From JABJPM01 sp964344655 (GTDB lineage: Archaea; Nanobdellota; Nanobdellia; SCGC-AAA011-G17; PNOQ01), in assembly GCA_964344655.1 (NCBI GenBank), contig CAYFOF010000001.1:62001-126000 (forward strand): a stretch of 64,000 nt of DNA. The letters are read 5' to 3'. Below the pieces are notes generated by a model. It was not told the DNA's origin and searched no databases. It worked only from the letters and a program-made list of their open reading frames with translations. Positions within the stretch are counted from its first letter, which is position 1. Each line of letters begins with the position of its first letter. Of the stretch, positions 51,775-59,892 are shown in pieces. Both the position numbers and the translations under genes were made by a program.

Positions 51775-52575
51775 TTATATTGTTCCAGTAAAACTAATCC
51801 AAGTATACCCAATGTAGATTAGGAAAAGGAAGTATAAAATATTTGCACCCCATAAAATTCCGTTTTTTATTGTTGGAACGGCATATAGTGAGGTTATCAA
51901 TAATGCAATGGCTGCAGAAACTCCCAAGTAGAACATTAATTTATCATTTGCATAATTAAACGCGTGATCTTTCATGTCAGAACAATCTAAATTGATACAT
52001 TTTCCAGTTTCTGAAACTCCGTTAATTGTTACCTCATAAGAAGATAGTCCTACAACGTAATTATATACGAAGAATGTTCCAGTTAACACGGCCGTCATTA
52101 TTATGAATCCAAGAATATACCAAAGTACTTTTTTGAAATTGAAAGGTTTTTTTGGTTTTTTCTTTTGTATTTTTGGTTTTACGAATGATGTTGAAGAAGG
52201 TTTATCTTCTTTTACTGGTTTTAATTCTTTGAAAGCCATATCAATTAAATCTGAAGGCCATCTTTTTGTAAGAAGAGCTTTTTTGATTTCTTCATCTTTT
52301 ACACCACGTGCACGAATTGATAGAATGAAATTTTTTAATGTTGTAATTTGATCATGATTTGTTACAGCTTTTTCTTGATACTTTTCTTCTTTAGGAGTGA
52401 GAGAAGATTTTTTGACTGGTTTTGAAACTTTCTTTTTATTTTCAATTATTTTGAAAGCGTCTTTCACTTCTTTTTTTTCCCAATTATTTTCAGAAAGTAT
52501 TTTTTCTATTTCTTGTTTTGTATATCCTTTTGCTAAATGACGTTTGATATAATCCACAAGTTGTAAGTCAACCAT
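51775..52575 (-). CDS. membrane protein with N-terminal tandem helical motifs
   Basis: 266 residues. Two related helical segments near the N-terminus (LVDYIKRHLAKGYTKQEIEK at 7-26 and KNFILSIRARGVKDEEIKKA at 80-99) are followed by a Lys/Pro linker and three or four transmembrane helices (about 152-173, 216-234 and 243-263). The repeated G-[YV]-x-[KD]-[QE]-E-I-[EK] pattern looks like a SHOCT- or UBA-type short domain. Function unknown. Confidence 0.6.
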   Translation of the reverse strand: MVDLQLVDYIKRHLAKGYTKQEIEKILSENNWEKKEVKDAFKIIENKKKVSKPVKKSSLTPKEEKYQEKAVTNHDQITTLKNFILSIRARGVKDEEIKKALLTKRWPSDLIDMAFKELKPVKEDKPSSTSFVKPKIQKKKPKKPFNFKKVLWYILGFIIMTAVLTGTFFVYNYVVGLSSYEVTINGVSETGKCINLDCSDMKDHAFNYANDKLMFYLGVSAAIALLITSLYAVPTIKNGILWGANILYFLFLIYIGYTWISFTGTI

Positions 52576-52655
52576 AATATAGAAAATTTGTATTTGGTAT
52601 TTATATATGTTACTAAAGGAAAATTATATAAACAACGTCTTCTAAAGTCAATAAA

Positions 52656-53360
52656 ATGAAAATAGAATTATCAAAAAAACCTCAAGGTGTAACGATTGTC
52701 GGGGGATTTCCTGGTTTTGGATTGGTTGGAACTATTACTACTGAATATTTGATGGATCATATTGAAGATGTCCAAAAAATAGGGTATATATGGTTTAATG
52801 AAATGAATCCTTTAATTGCAATTCATGAAGGAAGTGTTGTTGACCCTTTAGGAATTTTTTATTCAAAAAAATATAATTTAGTTTTACTTCATGCTGTTAC
52901 AAACATAACTGGAGTAGAATGGAAATTGGCTGAAGCAGTTTCTCAAGTTTCAAAATTATTGAAGGCAAAGGAAGTTGTTTGTATTGAAGGGATTGGTGCA
53001 ATGCAAAAAGTGAGTAATAATGTATTTTACATTTCTAATAATAATCAAAGATGGGAAGAATGTGGAACAAAAAAATTAAATGAAGGAATTATAATGGGAG
53101 TTACTGCTGCAGTTTTATCTAAATTTCAAAAAGCTACTCCGCTTTCATGTATTTTTGCAGAAACAAATAGTAAACTTCCGGATAGCAGAGCTAGTGCGAG
53201 AATAATTAAAGTTTTAGATTCTTATTTGGGATTAAGTGTTGATCCTAAGCCTTTGATAAAGAAAGCTGAAGGTTTCGAAGATAAGCTAAAGGGTTTAATG
53301 AAAAAGGCAGGTACTGCTCAAGTAGATAAACAAAAGAAAGAAGTTAGCTATATGGGATAG
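52656..53360 (+). CDS. PAC2-family proteasome-assembly-chaperone-like protein
   Basis: 234 residues. PAC2 family signatures: IVGGFPGFGLVGTITTEYLM, VTNITGVEWKLAEAVSQVSK and VVCIEGIGAMQKVS. The family is widespread in archaea and named for similarity to yeast Pba1/Pba2; archaeal members are proposed to help proteasome assembly. No proteasome genes are in the window, but cdc48 is. Confidence 0.88.
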   Translation: MKIELSKKPQGVTIVGGFPGFGLVGTITTEYLMDHIEDVQKIGYIWFNEMNPLIAIHEGSVVDPLGIFYSKKYNLVLLHAVTNITGVEWKLAEAVSQVSKLLKAKEVVCIEGIGAMQKVSNNVFYISNNNQRWEECGTKKLNEGIIMGVTAAVLSKFQKATPLSCIFAETNSKLPDSRASARIIKVLDSYLGLSVDPKPLIKKAEGFEDKLKGLMKKAGTAQVDKQKKEVSYMG

Positions 53361-53390
53361 TTTTTTATATTTTCTTTTACTACCTTTTAC

Positions 53391-53753
53391 ATGAAGAATT
53401 ACTTAAAATCTCTTCTTTTTAGTTATGCTTTAATTTTTGTGAGTTTGTTTGTTGTAAAATCTTTTCAAAATATATTTGTAATTAGTTTAATTTTAAGTTT
53501 GTTAGTTGTTTTTTCATTTTCATTGTATCAAAGAGAAAAAGAGATAAAATTTGATAAGAAAGGTTTATTGAGATATACTTTATTGTGTCATTCTTGTAAT
53601 TGGGAATGGATGTCTAACGTGACGAATAAAAAATATTCTAAGAAATGTCCAAACTGTAGTGAGAGTTCTAAAATAGAAATTGTGGGTATGAGGAGAGTTC
53701 ATAAGCTACCAAAGAGATCTTCGAGAGATCTGACTAGTTACTTCAAAAAATAA
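53391..53753 (+). CDS. membrane protein with a zinc ribbon
   Basis: 120 residues: a signal-anchor pair (about 5-22 and 27-45, both hydrophobic) and a zinc ribbon CHSCNWEW (about 67-74) and CPNCSESSKI (about 86-95) followed by a basic tail. No family recognised. It is separate from the PAC2 gene by 30 bp. Confidence 0.6.
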   Translation: MKNYLKSLLFSYALIFVSLFVVKSFQNIFVISLILSLLVVFSFSLYQREKEIKFDKKGLLRYTLLCHSCNWEWMSNVTNKKYSKKCPNCSESSKIEIVGMRRVHKLPKRSSRDLTSYFKK

Positions 53754-53755
53754 AG

Positions 53756-53778
53756 TCTCACTTAGAAAAAAAGTGAGA
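53756..53778. terminator. hairpin TCTCACTT-N7-AAGTGAGA between convergent genes
   Basis: An 8-bp perfect stem with a 7-nt A-rich loop, lying between the stop of the zinc-ribbon gene (53753) and the stop of the convergent Lys-rich gene (53794). A copy of one arm with its flank (AAAAAGTGAGAGT) recurs at about 54086-54098. Confidence 0.5.
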
Positions 53779-53793
53779 GTAAATCATAAGAAA

Positions 53794-53982
53794 TTATCTT
53801 TTTTTCTTTTTAGTTGTTTTTTTCTTAGCTACTTTTTTCTTGACAACTTTCTTTTTAGCGGCTTTCTTTTTTTTCTTTCCGCCTCTTGCCATTTTAGCTT
53901 CGCAAACATTACCGGAACCATCTACATAGTAAAGGTAACCAGGTTTTCTAGTAACAACTTTTTTTGCTATAATTTTTCCCAA
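53794..53982 (-). CDS. small Lys-rich protein with a TTG start
   Basis: 62 residues. N-terminal part KKVVTRKPGYLYYVDGSGNV is a short beta unit; the C-terminal 28 residues are Lys/Ala/Val-rich (from KKKKKAAKK onward), as in histone-H1-like or nucleoid-binding tails. The start is TTG (53980-53982): a strong ribosome binding site GGGAGGTG lies 7 nt before it, and a nearer out-of-frame ATG leads to a stop after six codons. A TATA-like TTATAAAA is just upstream. Nucleic-acid binding is likely from charge alone. Confidence 0.65.
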   Translation of the reverse strand: MGKIIAKKVVTRKPGYLYYVDGSGNVCEAKMARGGKKKKKAAKKKVVKKKVAKKKTTKKKKR

Positions 53983-54270
53983 ATCATTTCACCTCCCTTT
54001 TATAAGAATGATTTAATTAAATTCTGAAAATACTAGTATATAAACTTTATTAATTCCCTCGACGGTGAAAATAAATTTTCCTTTCTAAAAAGTGAGAGTT
54101 AAATTGTCTGCTTAAAAGTTTTAATCATTAATTGTATCTATTATATTTGGGTTTTGATTAGATATTTTAGGCACTTATTCTTTTCGTTTATGATTAAATA
54201 TTTCAAACATAATATGAAATAATCTTTGTTCTTTATTATAAAGGCATATTGTCGTTTAACCGAATATCTC

Positions 54271-55053
54271 TCAAGATACCCAATCTGTAAGGGTATTAGA
54301 CTTTATAGAGTGTTGTGGGTTTAAATTATTGAAGAGATCAGCGTCGATGATTGGTTTATGAGTTCCTTCGTAAATTTCCCCATTATACTTTACTTTTCCA
54401 GCATAAGTTGGATTTTTTATTATCGTATATAATGTTGAAATTGGAATATTTAGTTTTTCAGAGATTACCTTATAATGTATTCCTGCAGCACGCATTTCGA
54501 ATATTGTTTGGATTTTCTTTGAATTACTCTTATCTATTACTAATTTTCCATTGTTGTACATATACCCTAAAGGAGCACGACTTAATGCTTCTCCGTCGCT
54601 AATTTTCTTATCGAAAGCTAATTTTACACGTTCTTTTACCATTCCACGCTCTAATTGGGCAAAAACACCAATCATTTGGAAGAATGCTTCGCCCATTGCA
54701 GTTGTTGTATCTATGTTTTCGGTTACGGAAGTAAAGTTGATTTTTTTCTCTTTTAGTTGATCTAAGAATGTGATTAAATCTCTAACATTTCTAGAGAATC
54801 TATCAAATTTGTAAACTAAGATATTTTCAAATTTATTTTCTTTTAGATCATTTAATAATTGTTGAACTCCAGGACGTTTCATAGAACCAGCGGAATATCC
54901 AGCATCTGTATAAACATTTACAACCTTCCAAGATCTTGCTTTGCAGTAATTTTGACATCTATCTATCTGAGCAGATATCGAAATTCCTTCTTTTGCTTGT
55001 TCTTCGGTAGAGACACGCACATATATTGCTGTTTTTAGTTTAATTTCTGCCAT
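54271..55053 (-). CDS. short serine recombinase (resolvase/invertase type)
   Basis: 260 residues. The resolvase domain is complete: catalytic Ser in AIYVRVSTEEQ (about residue 15), and the Arg-containing segment YKFDRFSRNVRDLITFLDQL. A recombinase domain begins at about 160 (APLGYMYNN.. IFEMRAAGIHYKVISEKLNI). The protein stops at NPQHSIKSNTLTDWVS, well short of the 450-600 residues of large serine integrases, and lacks their zinc/coiled-coil domain, so it may be truncated or a small transposase-like form. No IS ends or att sites were proven. It opens the accessory region 53.8-60.5 kb. Confidence 0.85.
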   Translation of the reverse strand: MAEIKLKTAIYVRVSTEEQAKEGISISAQIDRCQNYCKARSWKVVNVYTDAGYSAGSMKRPGVQQLLNDLKENKFENILVYKFDRFSRNVRDLITFLDQLKEKKINFTSVTENIDTTTAMGEAFFQMIGVFAQLERGMVKERVKLAFDKKISDGEALSRAPLGYMYNNGKLVIDKSNSKKIQTIFEMRAAGIHYKVISEKLNIPISTLYTIIKNPTYAGKVKYNGEIYEGTHKPIIDADLFNNLNPQHSIKSNTLTDWVS

Positions 55054-55317
55054 TTTTCAGTTAATTATCGTTAAATCGGGCCTAAAAGTCAATGTAAGAG
55101 TAGTATGGCCATTCTAGCATGGGTTCCCTTATTGGAACCAATATATAGCCTTATTAGAAAAGTGTATAAAAAAGTATCTCAAATTTGAATTTTGGTTTTG
55201 TATATGCTTAAAATTTTTAGTTTTTGTTTAGAATATTTATTATTGTATTTGTTATTTCTTATAAGTAGTTAAAATAGAAAGGTTTATATATTAATTTTTT
55301 AATATTATATTAGAAAA
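55054..55317. other. intergenic region upstream of the serine recombinase
   Basis: No gene seen. Contains an inverted repeat GGTTCC-N6-GGAACC (55122-55127 and 55134-55139), and the sequence TTATCGTTAAATCGGG (55065-55080) that resembles TTGTCGTTTAACCGAA (54249-54264) at the other end of the recombinase gene (11 of 16 positions). The right end contains the TATA-like TTTATATATTAA for the downstream plus-strand gene. Confidence 0.4.
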
Positions 55318-55638
55318 ATGACAATAAGAGATATTATAAAAGAATATTCAGAAGGATTGGAAGGAAAAGGGCCAATATTATGGCATAAAAAACTCCATAG
55401 AAATGGTTCTGGAGAATTTGCTTGTGTTAAAGGATTGAAAGAAGGGTGTGAAGCTCCCGTAAATTGTGAAGATTGTTATACAAATTCTGCTGGAGAAGGT
55501 TATTGTTTAAGAACTTATGGAGAACCCGTGAATGGTTTTTTAGTTTTAGAAAAGAAACATCAAAAATTAGTTGATGAAAATAGGCCAGGAGCTTATAGTT
55601 CAATTACTTTGGCTTTAGAAGATCTTGGTATTGATTAA
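55318..55638 (+). CDS. small Cys-rich hypothetical protein
   Basis: 106 residues. Central Cys-rich segment CVKGLKEGCEAPVNCEDCYT and GYCLRTYGEP suggests a metal-binding or redox fold. No membrane segment. A TATA-like box TTTATATATT ends about 25 bp upstream. Family unknown. Confidence 0.5.
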   Translation: MTIRDIIKEYSEGLEGKGPILWHKKLHRNGSGEFACVKGLKEGCEAPVNCEDCYTNSAGEGYCLRTYGEPVNGFLVLEKKHQKLVDENRPGAYSSITLALEDLGID

Positions 55639-55643
55639 AACTT

Positions 55644-55841
55644 TTAGTGTTTTCTGTGTATTTTAAACCACCAATCTCCTATTAGCATCGGTATAAACCC
55701 TAAAATTATCCAAATAATGTTATTAAACCAAGCACCATAAATTATTATAATTAACCCTATAAAATGTAGTGTCAGATTCGTTGTATCATTAAATGAGAAG
55801 ATATAATGTTCCTTTTTTTTCTTGATTCTTTTTTTCTTCAT
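55644..55841 (-). CDS. small membrane protein
   Basis: 65 residues, Lys-rich N-terminus (KKKRIKKKKEH), two hydrophobic helices (about 24-40 and 43-58). Overlaps the preceding gene's end by 4 bp, so co-transcribed with the coiled-coil/winged-helix gene. Confidence 0.55.
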   Translation of the reverse strand: MKKKRIKKKKEHYIFSFNDTTNLTLHFIGLIIIIYGAWFNNIIWIILGFIPMLIGDWWFKIHRKH

Positions 55842-56440
55842 TTTCCTTTCACCTTTATTTTCTTCTTCATTTGTTTAAGTTTTGATTTTTCTTTCAAAAA
55901 AGGGTTTTTTTCCGTTGATTTTATGTATACATGCTTTCCTTTTTTCTTTTTTTGAACATACCCTAGTTCCTCTAACTCTGTTGTGTATTGGGATATTGTT
56001 GATCTTATTTTTGAATAGTCTTTATCCGGATACATTTCCTCTGCTAAAAATTTAAGTGTCACTAATTCTTTATCTTCTTGTTGTAAAGCAGCTAAAATAT
56101 AGCATATTTTTTGAGAAACCTCTGTCATTTCTTCTATTTCATTTAACTCTATCTCTGGTTCTTCTCTCACTTCTTCTTCGTGTATTTCTATCTCTTTTAG
56201 TATTCCTAATGATTTTTCTAGTGCTAATAATCTCTCACTTAGTTGATTTATGTTATCTCTGTGCTCATTATGTGACTCTTCATGTTTTTCATGTTTTTTA
56301 TGGAAATCTTTATGATGTGTATCGATCATTGAGAAGTCTTTTTTTATGTTTTCGAAAGATTTTTTTAAACTCTCTTGCATTACTGTAACTGTTTCAGTTA
56401 ACTTATTATCGCCATTATTTTTTCTGAAAAAACCAAACAT
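55838..56440 (-). CDS. coiled-coil protein with a C-terminal winged helix
   Basis: 200 residues. N-terminal coiled coil (about 10-100) with a His-rich stretch DTHHKDFHKKHEKHEESHNE, then a winged helix (about 108-170, LKFLAEEMYPDKDYSKIRST) and a very basic tail (KLKQMKKKIKVKGK). The arrangement suggests an oligomeric DNA-binding protein. It is transcribed from a TATA box at about 56459-56468; the GTTCGG iteron array lies just behind that box, making it the best candidate ligand. Confidence 0.65.
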   Translation of the reverse strand: MFGFFRKNNGDNKLTETVTVMQESLKKSFENIKKDFSMIDTHHKDFHKKHEKHEESHNEHRDNINQLSERLLALEKSLGILKEIEIHEEEVREEPEIELNEIEEMTEVSQKICYILAALQQEDKELVTLKFLAEEMYPDKDYSKIRSTISQYTTELEELGYVQKKKKGKHVYIKSTEKNPFLKEKSKLKQMKKKIKVKGK

Positions 56441-56480
56441 ATTCTTTTTTGAAATTACTTATATATAAACGTTTTGTATC

Positions 56481-56548
56481 GTTCGGTAAACGTTCGGAGA
56501 CGTGTATAGACAGTTCGGAGAACGTTCGGCGAACCGTACCGAACGGTT
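56481..56548. repeat. iteron-like array of GTTCGG motifs
   Basis: GTTCGG occurs at 56481-56486, 56492-56497, 56513-56518 and 56524-56529, and its complement CCGAAC at 56539-56544, in 64 bp that are GC-rich relative to the surroundings. AACCGT-N5-ACGGTT (56532-56548) forms an inverted repeat at the right end. The first two copies are 11 bp apart and the next pair also 11 bp apart (56513 and 56524), close to one helical turn. It lies upstream of the TATA box of the coiled-coil/winged-helix gene. Such arrays serve as replicon, partition or operator sites. Confidence 0.6.
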
Positions 56549-56595
56549 ATTTTGGTGTTTTTATCGTCGAAAATGAAAAAATAAGTATATATTTT

Positions 56596-57324
56596 CTAAA
56601 AAAGTTTAGTTTGATCAGGATCTTGATCATAATAAAGATTTGTGAGTTTTTGTTTTAGATTTAGGTCTTTGAAATCAGGATTTATAGATAAAGTGAGGGT
56701 TCTATTATTAATTTTTGACTTTATTATAGGAAGATTTTTCCGTATTAATGCACTTACATACCCCCTAATACAGCCTGTAGTGAGACTTAATTTCTCAGAA
56801 AGATCATTATATGTGATAGATCTGCCAAAATCTTCCTCTAATTGATAAATAGTGAGGAAAATAAGGAATTCTTGACTAGTGAGAGTATTAAATCGTTCTA
56901 CTAGGTCTTTTTTTAGTGATTGAATATTAAGTGATTGAGTGTTTAGTGAGTGCTTAATTGGTGATTGAATGCTTGTTGAATGATTGATCAGTGATTGATT
57001 AGTTTTTTGTTCTTCTTTGTAATTTGGGCTTATTTGGGGAGTATACTGCTCAATTATGTGCTTAGAATGTGATTGATTGTTGATTGATTGATTAACTGTT
57101 GAATGATTGATTGATTGGACCCCTTCATTTCCACTGGAACTTTGCTTAATTTGGGGGTTTTGAGGGGTTTTTACGCTATTTTCATTAGAAAAAGAGAGGT
57201 TTTTAGTATTATTTTGTAAAATTAAGTGATTTATTGCACTTTCGAGCTTATCTAGCCTATTATTTAGATTAGATATATCTTCTTTCACCTTGGTGAATGC
57301 CTTTTTTAGAATTAATTCATCCAT
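56596..57324 (-). CDS. protein with Asn/His/Ser/Gln-rich repeats and a C-terminal winged helix
   Basis: 242 residues. N-terminal coiled coil (about 1-37), then a low-complexity region (about 60-140) of repeats such as INHSTVNQSINNQS and LINHSTSIQSPIKHSLNTQS, and a C-terminal winged helix (about 145-210, YQLEDFGRSITYNDLSEKLS) with a Lys-rich end. The repeats are mirrored at DNA level by an exact 13-mer. The winged helix suggests DNA binding; the low-complexity linker is unusual in length. Confidence 0.6.
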   Translation of the reverse strand: MDELILKKAFTKVKEDISNLNNRLDKLESAINHLILQNNTKNLSFSNENSVKTPQNPQIKQSSSGNEGVQSINHSTVNQSINNQSHSKHIIEQYTPQISPNYKEEQKTNQSLINHSTSIQSPIKHSLNTQSLNIQSLKKDLVERFNTLTSQEFLIFLTIYQLEEDFGRSITYNDLSEKLSLTTGCIRGYVSALIRKNLPIIKSKINNRTLTLSINPDFKDLNLKQKLTNLYYDQDPDQTKLF

Positions 57325-57396
57325 TTATCCCCAACTTAGTGAGTGATAGTCTATTTTTATAGTTTTATGAAATAAATGATATGTTGAATGATTGAT
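56976..57396. repeat. exact 13-mer TTGAATGATTGAT in coding and non-coding DNA
   Basis: TTGAATGATTGAT is present at 56976-56988 and 57099-57111, inside the low-complexity part of the 242-residue gene, and at 57384-57396, upstream of that gene's TATA-like CTATAAAA (about 57353-57360). Many related TGATTGA units fill 56930-57130. The coding copies read ATCAATCATTCAA on the minus strand and encode INHS-type repeats. Confidence 0.6.
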
Positions 57397-57414
57397 TAAG
57401 TGTTGAATAAGTGC

Positions 57415-57696
57415 TTAATTGTTGATTAACTCTTTATATTTTGAATAAACTTCAGATCTTAAAGTCCATTTTCTCCTCGATAAAAAGATTTTTCCATTAG
57501 AATTAGAAGATATTTTTTTTATTAGTTTAGATTCATGCAATTCGTTTAATAACCTCAATATAAATTCTTCATCTCTTATCATCTCTTCTGCGATTTGAGA
57601 AGTAAATAAAGGTTTGGCAGGATTATTGTAAAGATAAGATAATATTTCTTCTTTGATTCTTTGTATCTTTTTTTCGCTTATTTTTGGCATATGCAT
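57415..57696 (-). CDS. winged-helix DNA-binding protein
   Basis: 93 residues. Helix-turn-helix PLFTSQIAEEMIRDEEFILR and a wing with RRKWTLRSEVYSKY, basic throughout. Close to the other winged-helix genes and in the same orientation. Function unknown; a regulator or replication accessory factor is possible. Confidence 0.6.
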   Translation of the reverse strand: MHMPKISEKKIQRIKEEILSYLYNNPAKPLFTSQIAEEMIRDEEFILRLLNELHESKLIKKISSNSNGKIFLSRRKWTLRSEVYSKYKELINN

Positions 57697-57740
57697 TTAT
57701 TATATTGCCACTATTTAAGTTATTCGGTTAAAAGGATTTA

Positions 57741-58274
57741 TTAATTATATATAGAAAATCTGTTTGGTTCGCACATAATTACAATTAAAGATTGATTATT
57801 ATTTTGTTTTACATTATCTAAGGTGATCAAATCTTGTTCAGATGCAATGCACTTCCTATAGGGATGAGAATGTAATAATATGAGCGTTTCTCGAGGACAA
57901 GATTTGAATCTTACATGATTGAATGATTGTTCAATTATTTCAGGAATAAAAATTTCATCTATAGAATATATATTTGATTCTTTTTTTCCAAAAAGACAAA
58001 TTGCGAATTCTTTAGAGAGATCTTCAAAATATATTTCTTGTAATTCTTCATAAGTATTTTCTTCAAATACTATGCTTGTATTTTGGTCTATTTTTATTAC
58101 ATTTCCCTCTGACTCTGTAGATTCAAATATGCTTTCTAATATTGGAAAAAGAGAGCTACCCAATAAAAAGTAAGAAGTAAATAAAAGAAGAAGGAAAATT
58201 CCAATTGACATAGTTATTATTTTACTTAATTTTGAAGGTTTATCAAAATCATTTATGTCTATTGAATCTTCCAT
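57741..58274 (-). CDS. membrane-anchored JAMM/MPN-type metalloprotease
   Basis: 177 residues. One transmembrane helix (about 19-44) with a short cytoplasmic N-terminus, then a JAB/MPN domain on the other side. The JAMM zinc motif is complete: Glu89 in SKEFAICLFGKK, and H135-S-H137 followed by seven residues and S145-x-x-D148 in ILLHSHPYRKCIASEQDL. Such enzymes cleave isopeptide bonds or ubiquitin-like/SAMP conjugates, or act as regulators. The C-terminus (LIVIMCEPNRFSIYN) is the expected final strand. The start touches the end of the 67-residue membrane gene by 1 bp. No ubiquitin-like gene is nearby. Confidence 0.75.
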   Translation of the reverse strand: MEDSIDINDFDKPSKLSKIITMSIGIFLLLLFTSYFLLGSSLFPILESIFESTESEGNVIKIDQNTSIVFEENTYEELQEIYFEDLSKEFAICLFGKKESNIYSIDEIFIPEIIEQSFNHVRFKSCPRETLILLHSHPYRKCIASEQDLITLDNVKQNNNQSLIVIMCEPNRFSIYN

Positions 58275-58477
58275 TATTTTTTTCTTTTCTTTTGAAAAAA
58301 GAATATATACAGTATTTCCAATATTGCCAAAGTATTAACTAAAAACAATACAATAAACCAATATTTTTGATTATTCTTAGAAGACTTCCATAATGCTATT
58401 CCTTTCCAAGGTAATGTCCATAACATCAATAAATATAACCATGTTGGATTTGTTGTAAATATATCAATAAAAGCCAA
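58274..58477 (-). CDS. small membrane protein with TTG start
   Basis: 67 residues, two transmembrane helices (about 9-27 and 38-60). The start codon is TTG at 58475-58477 (MAFIDIFTTN). A perfect ribosome binding site AAGGAGGTG ends 6 nt before it and lies inside the last codons of the upstream 228-residue gene, so the two are coupled. Probable partner of the JAMM protein, whose gene follows with a 1-bp overlap. Confidence 0.65.
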   Translation of the reverse strand: MAFIDIFTTNPTWLYLLMLWTLPWKGIALWKSSKNNQKYWFIVLFLVNTLAILEILYIFFFQKKRKK

Positions 58478-59164
58478 TTAGTTCACCTCCTTAATTTTGT
58501 TTTTTATTGAATCAAATATGAATGGTAATTCTTTTATTATTTTTATTGTTATTCTTTCAGGATATATTTCAATTTGTTTAAGAGTATTTTGATCAGACAT
58601 TAATAATTCTTTGAATAACAGTCCTGAAATCCCCATCTTATATTCTATCATCTCTTCTTCTGTTATTATTTCATTTAGACTTATCTCTTCTGATAGTTTG
58701 CTTGCAGATTGTATGAATTCTGTAGGATTTTCAGCTAACATCATTTCAAAGACTTCATCTTTTGTAAATGAATTATTCATGTATTCTACTCCATTTGTAT
58801 TATTTATTTTAACTATATTGAAATTGATTAATAGATAATTGTCCGATAATATTTGTTTTAAATCTTCTTCTGAAAGAAATGTAGAATATTCATTTAGTTG
58901 ATTTGTTGTTAAGTATTTTTTATCATCTAAATTTTCTGAAAATGTTAATCCAGTTAAAACTTCATCTTCATAAGAAACTATTATTATCTTTTCTTCATTT
59001 ATTGTGTTTTGAACATCTTTGTAAATCATATATCCTGTTATTCCGGTTATCAATAATATGATTAAAATTGAAAAAAGAATTGTTTTCCATATTACATGAG
59101 TTAGTTTGAAAAGTATAAAAACTATTGATATTATTATGATTATAGATAGTATTGAAATAAACAT
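58478..59164 (-). CDS. membrane protein with two N-terminal helices
   Basis: 228 residues. Two transmembrane helices (about 2-20 and 29-48), then a soluble domain of about 175 residues with acidic helices (SEEISLNEIITEEEMIEYKM). No catalytic motif. First gene of the operon 58478-58274-57741. Confidence 0.6.
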   Translation of the reverse strand: MFISILSIIIIISIVFILFKLTHVIWKTILFSILIILLITGITGYMIYKDVQNTINEEKIIIVSYEDEVLTGLTFSENLDDKKYLTTNQLNEYSTFLSEEDLKQILSDNYLLINFNIVKINNTNGVEYMNNSFTKDEVFEMMLAENPTEFIQSASKLSEEISLNEIITEEEMIEYKMGISGLLFKELLMSDQNTLKQIEIYPERITIKIIKELPFIFDSIKNKIKEVN

Positions 59165-59331
59165 TGTTTTATTTTTATTTTTTATTTTAAATAATTTTCT
59201 ATGAAATTGTTACAACTGTCATGAAAAATTACATGAATAATTTTAGAGTGGTATCGGGATTGAAAATATAGATAAGAAAAAATATAATTTAGGCTGAAAA
59301 TATATATAAATAAAAAATCTAAATTATAGTT

Positions 59332-59439
59332 ATGAATAAAGAAATAAATGTTTTAAAGATAATGGACAGCGAGAAATGTTGCTGGGAAGAAGCATTAGAA
59401 AAAGAAGAAGAAAGAAAATCTTTAAGCGAATTTTTTTAA
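59332..59439 (+). CDS. very small charged protein
   Basis: 35 codons: product begins MNKEINVLKIMDSEKCCWEE and ends with KSLSEFF. It has a CC pair and many Glu/Lys. A TATA-like ATATATAAAT at about 59298-59307 lies 25 bp before the ATG, giving a leaderless start, and its stop is 3 bp from the convergent gene's end. Supported by promoter and frame only. Confidence 0.4.
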   Translation: MNKEINVLKIMDSEKCCWEEALEKEEERKSLSEFF

Positions 59440-59442
59440 ATT

Positions 59443-59847
59443 TTATTCACCTTTTAATATTGGTAGTTTAATATGGGGTGGCAAATTAACTTCTTGTGTT
59501 AAAGATAGTGCCTTTATATTACTTTTAGCCAATATTGTGTTAAATATTTGTGCCATTAAAGGTTTTGGAAGTTTTTTATCTTTTTTCCAATCATCTAGAA
59601 GTTTTTTTACTTTCTCTTTATCTTCCATATATAGCAAATTGCCTAATAATTGTATTTTTCCAACACTTGGTGCATAATCTGCTGTATATTCAAAATTAAA
59701 TTTTATAACATCTCCAGAACTGGTGACATTTAATTTTTCTTGATCTACGTCTGTTATAGATAAGTTGCTCTTGATTTTTAAGTCAGAGTTTACTTTACCT
59801 GTTTTCTCTATCATTATTTTTTCGAAGTTAAATCCTACTATAGACAT
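59443..59847 (-). CDS. beta-rich hypothetical protein
   Basis: 134 residues, predicted beta-rich N-terminus (KIKSNLSITDVDQEKLNVTS, KFNFEYTADYAPSVGKIQLL) and helical C-terminus. No signal peptide. A GGTG ribosome binding site lies about 8 nt before the ATG. The overall layout is somewhat like a SecB-type chaperone, but I could not confirm this. Confidence 0.5.
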   Translation of the reverse strand: MSIVGFNFEKIMIEKTGKVNSDLKIKSNLSITDVDQEKLNVTSSGDVIKFNFEYTADYAPSVGKIQLLGNLLYMEDKEKVKKLLDDWKKDKKLPKPLMAQIFNTILAKSNIKALSLTQEVNLPPHIKLPILKGE

Positions 59848-59892
59848 TTTTTAATCACCTTCATGAGATTGTTAAATAGTTTATAAAACTTT

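Noticed and set aside
54249..55080. att-like direct repeats flanking the serine recombinase
   Set aside because: TTGTCGTTTAACCGAA and TTATCGTTAAATCGGG match at only 11 of 16 positions; too weak to call.
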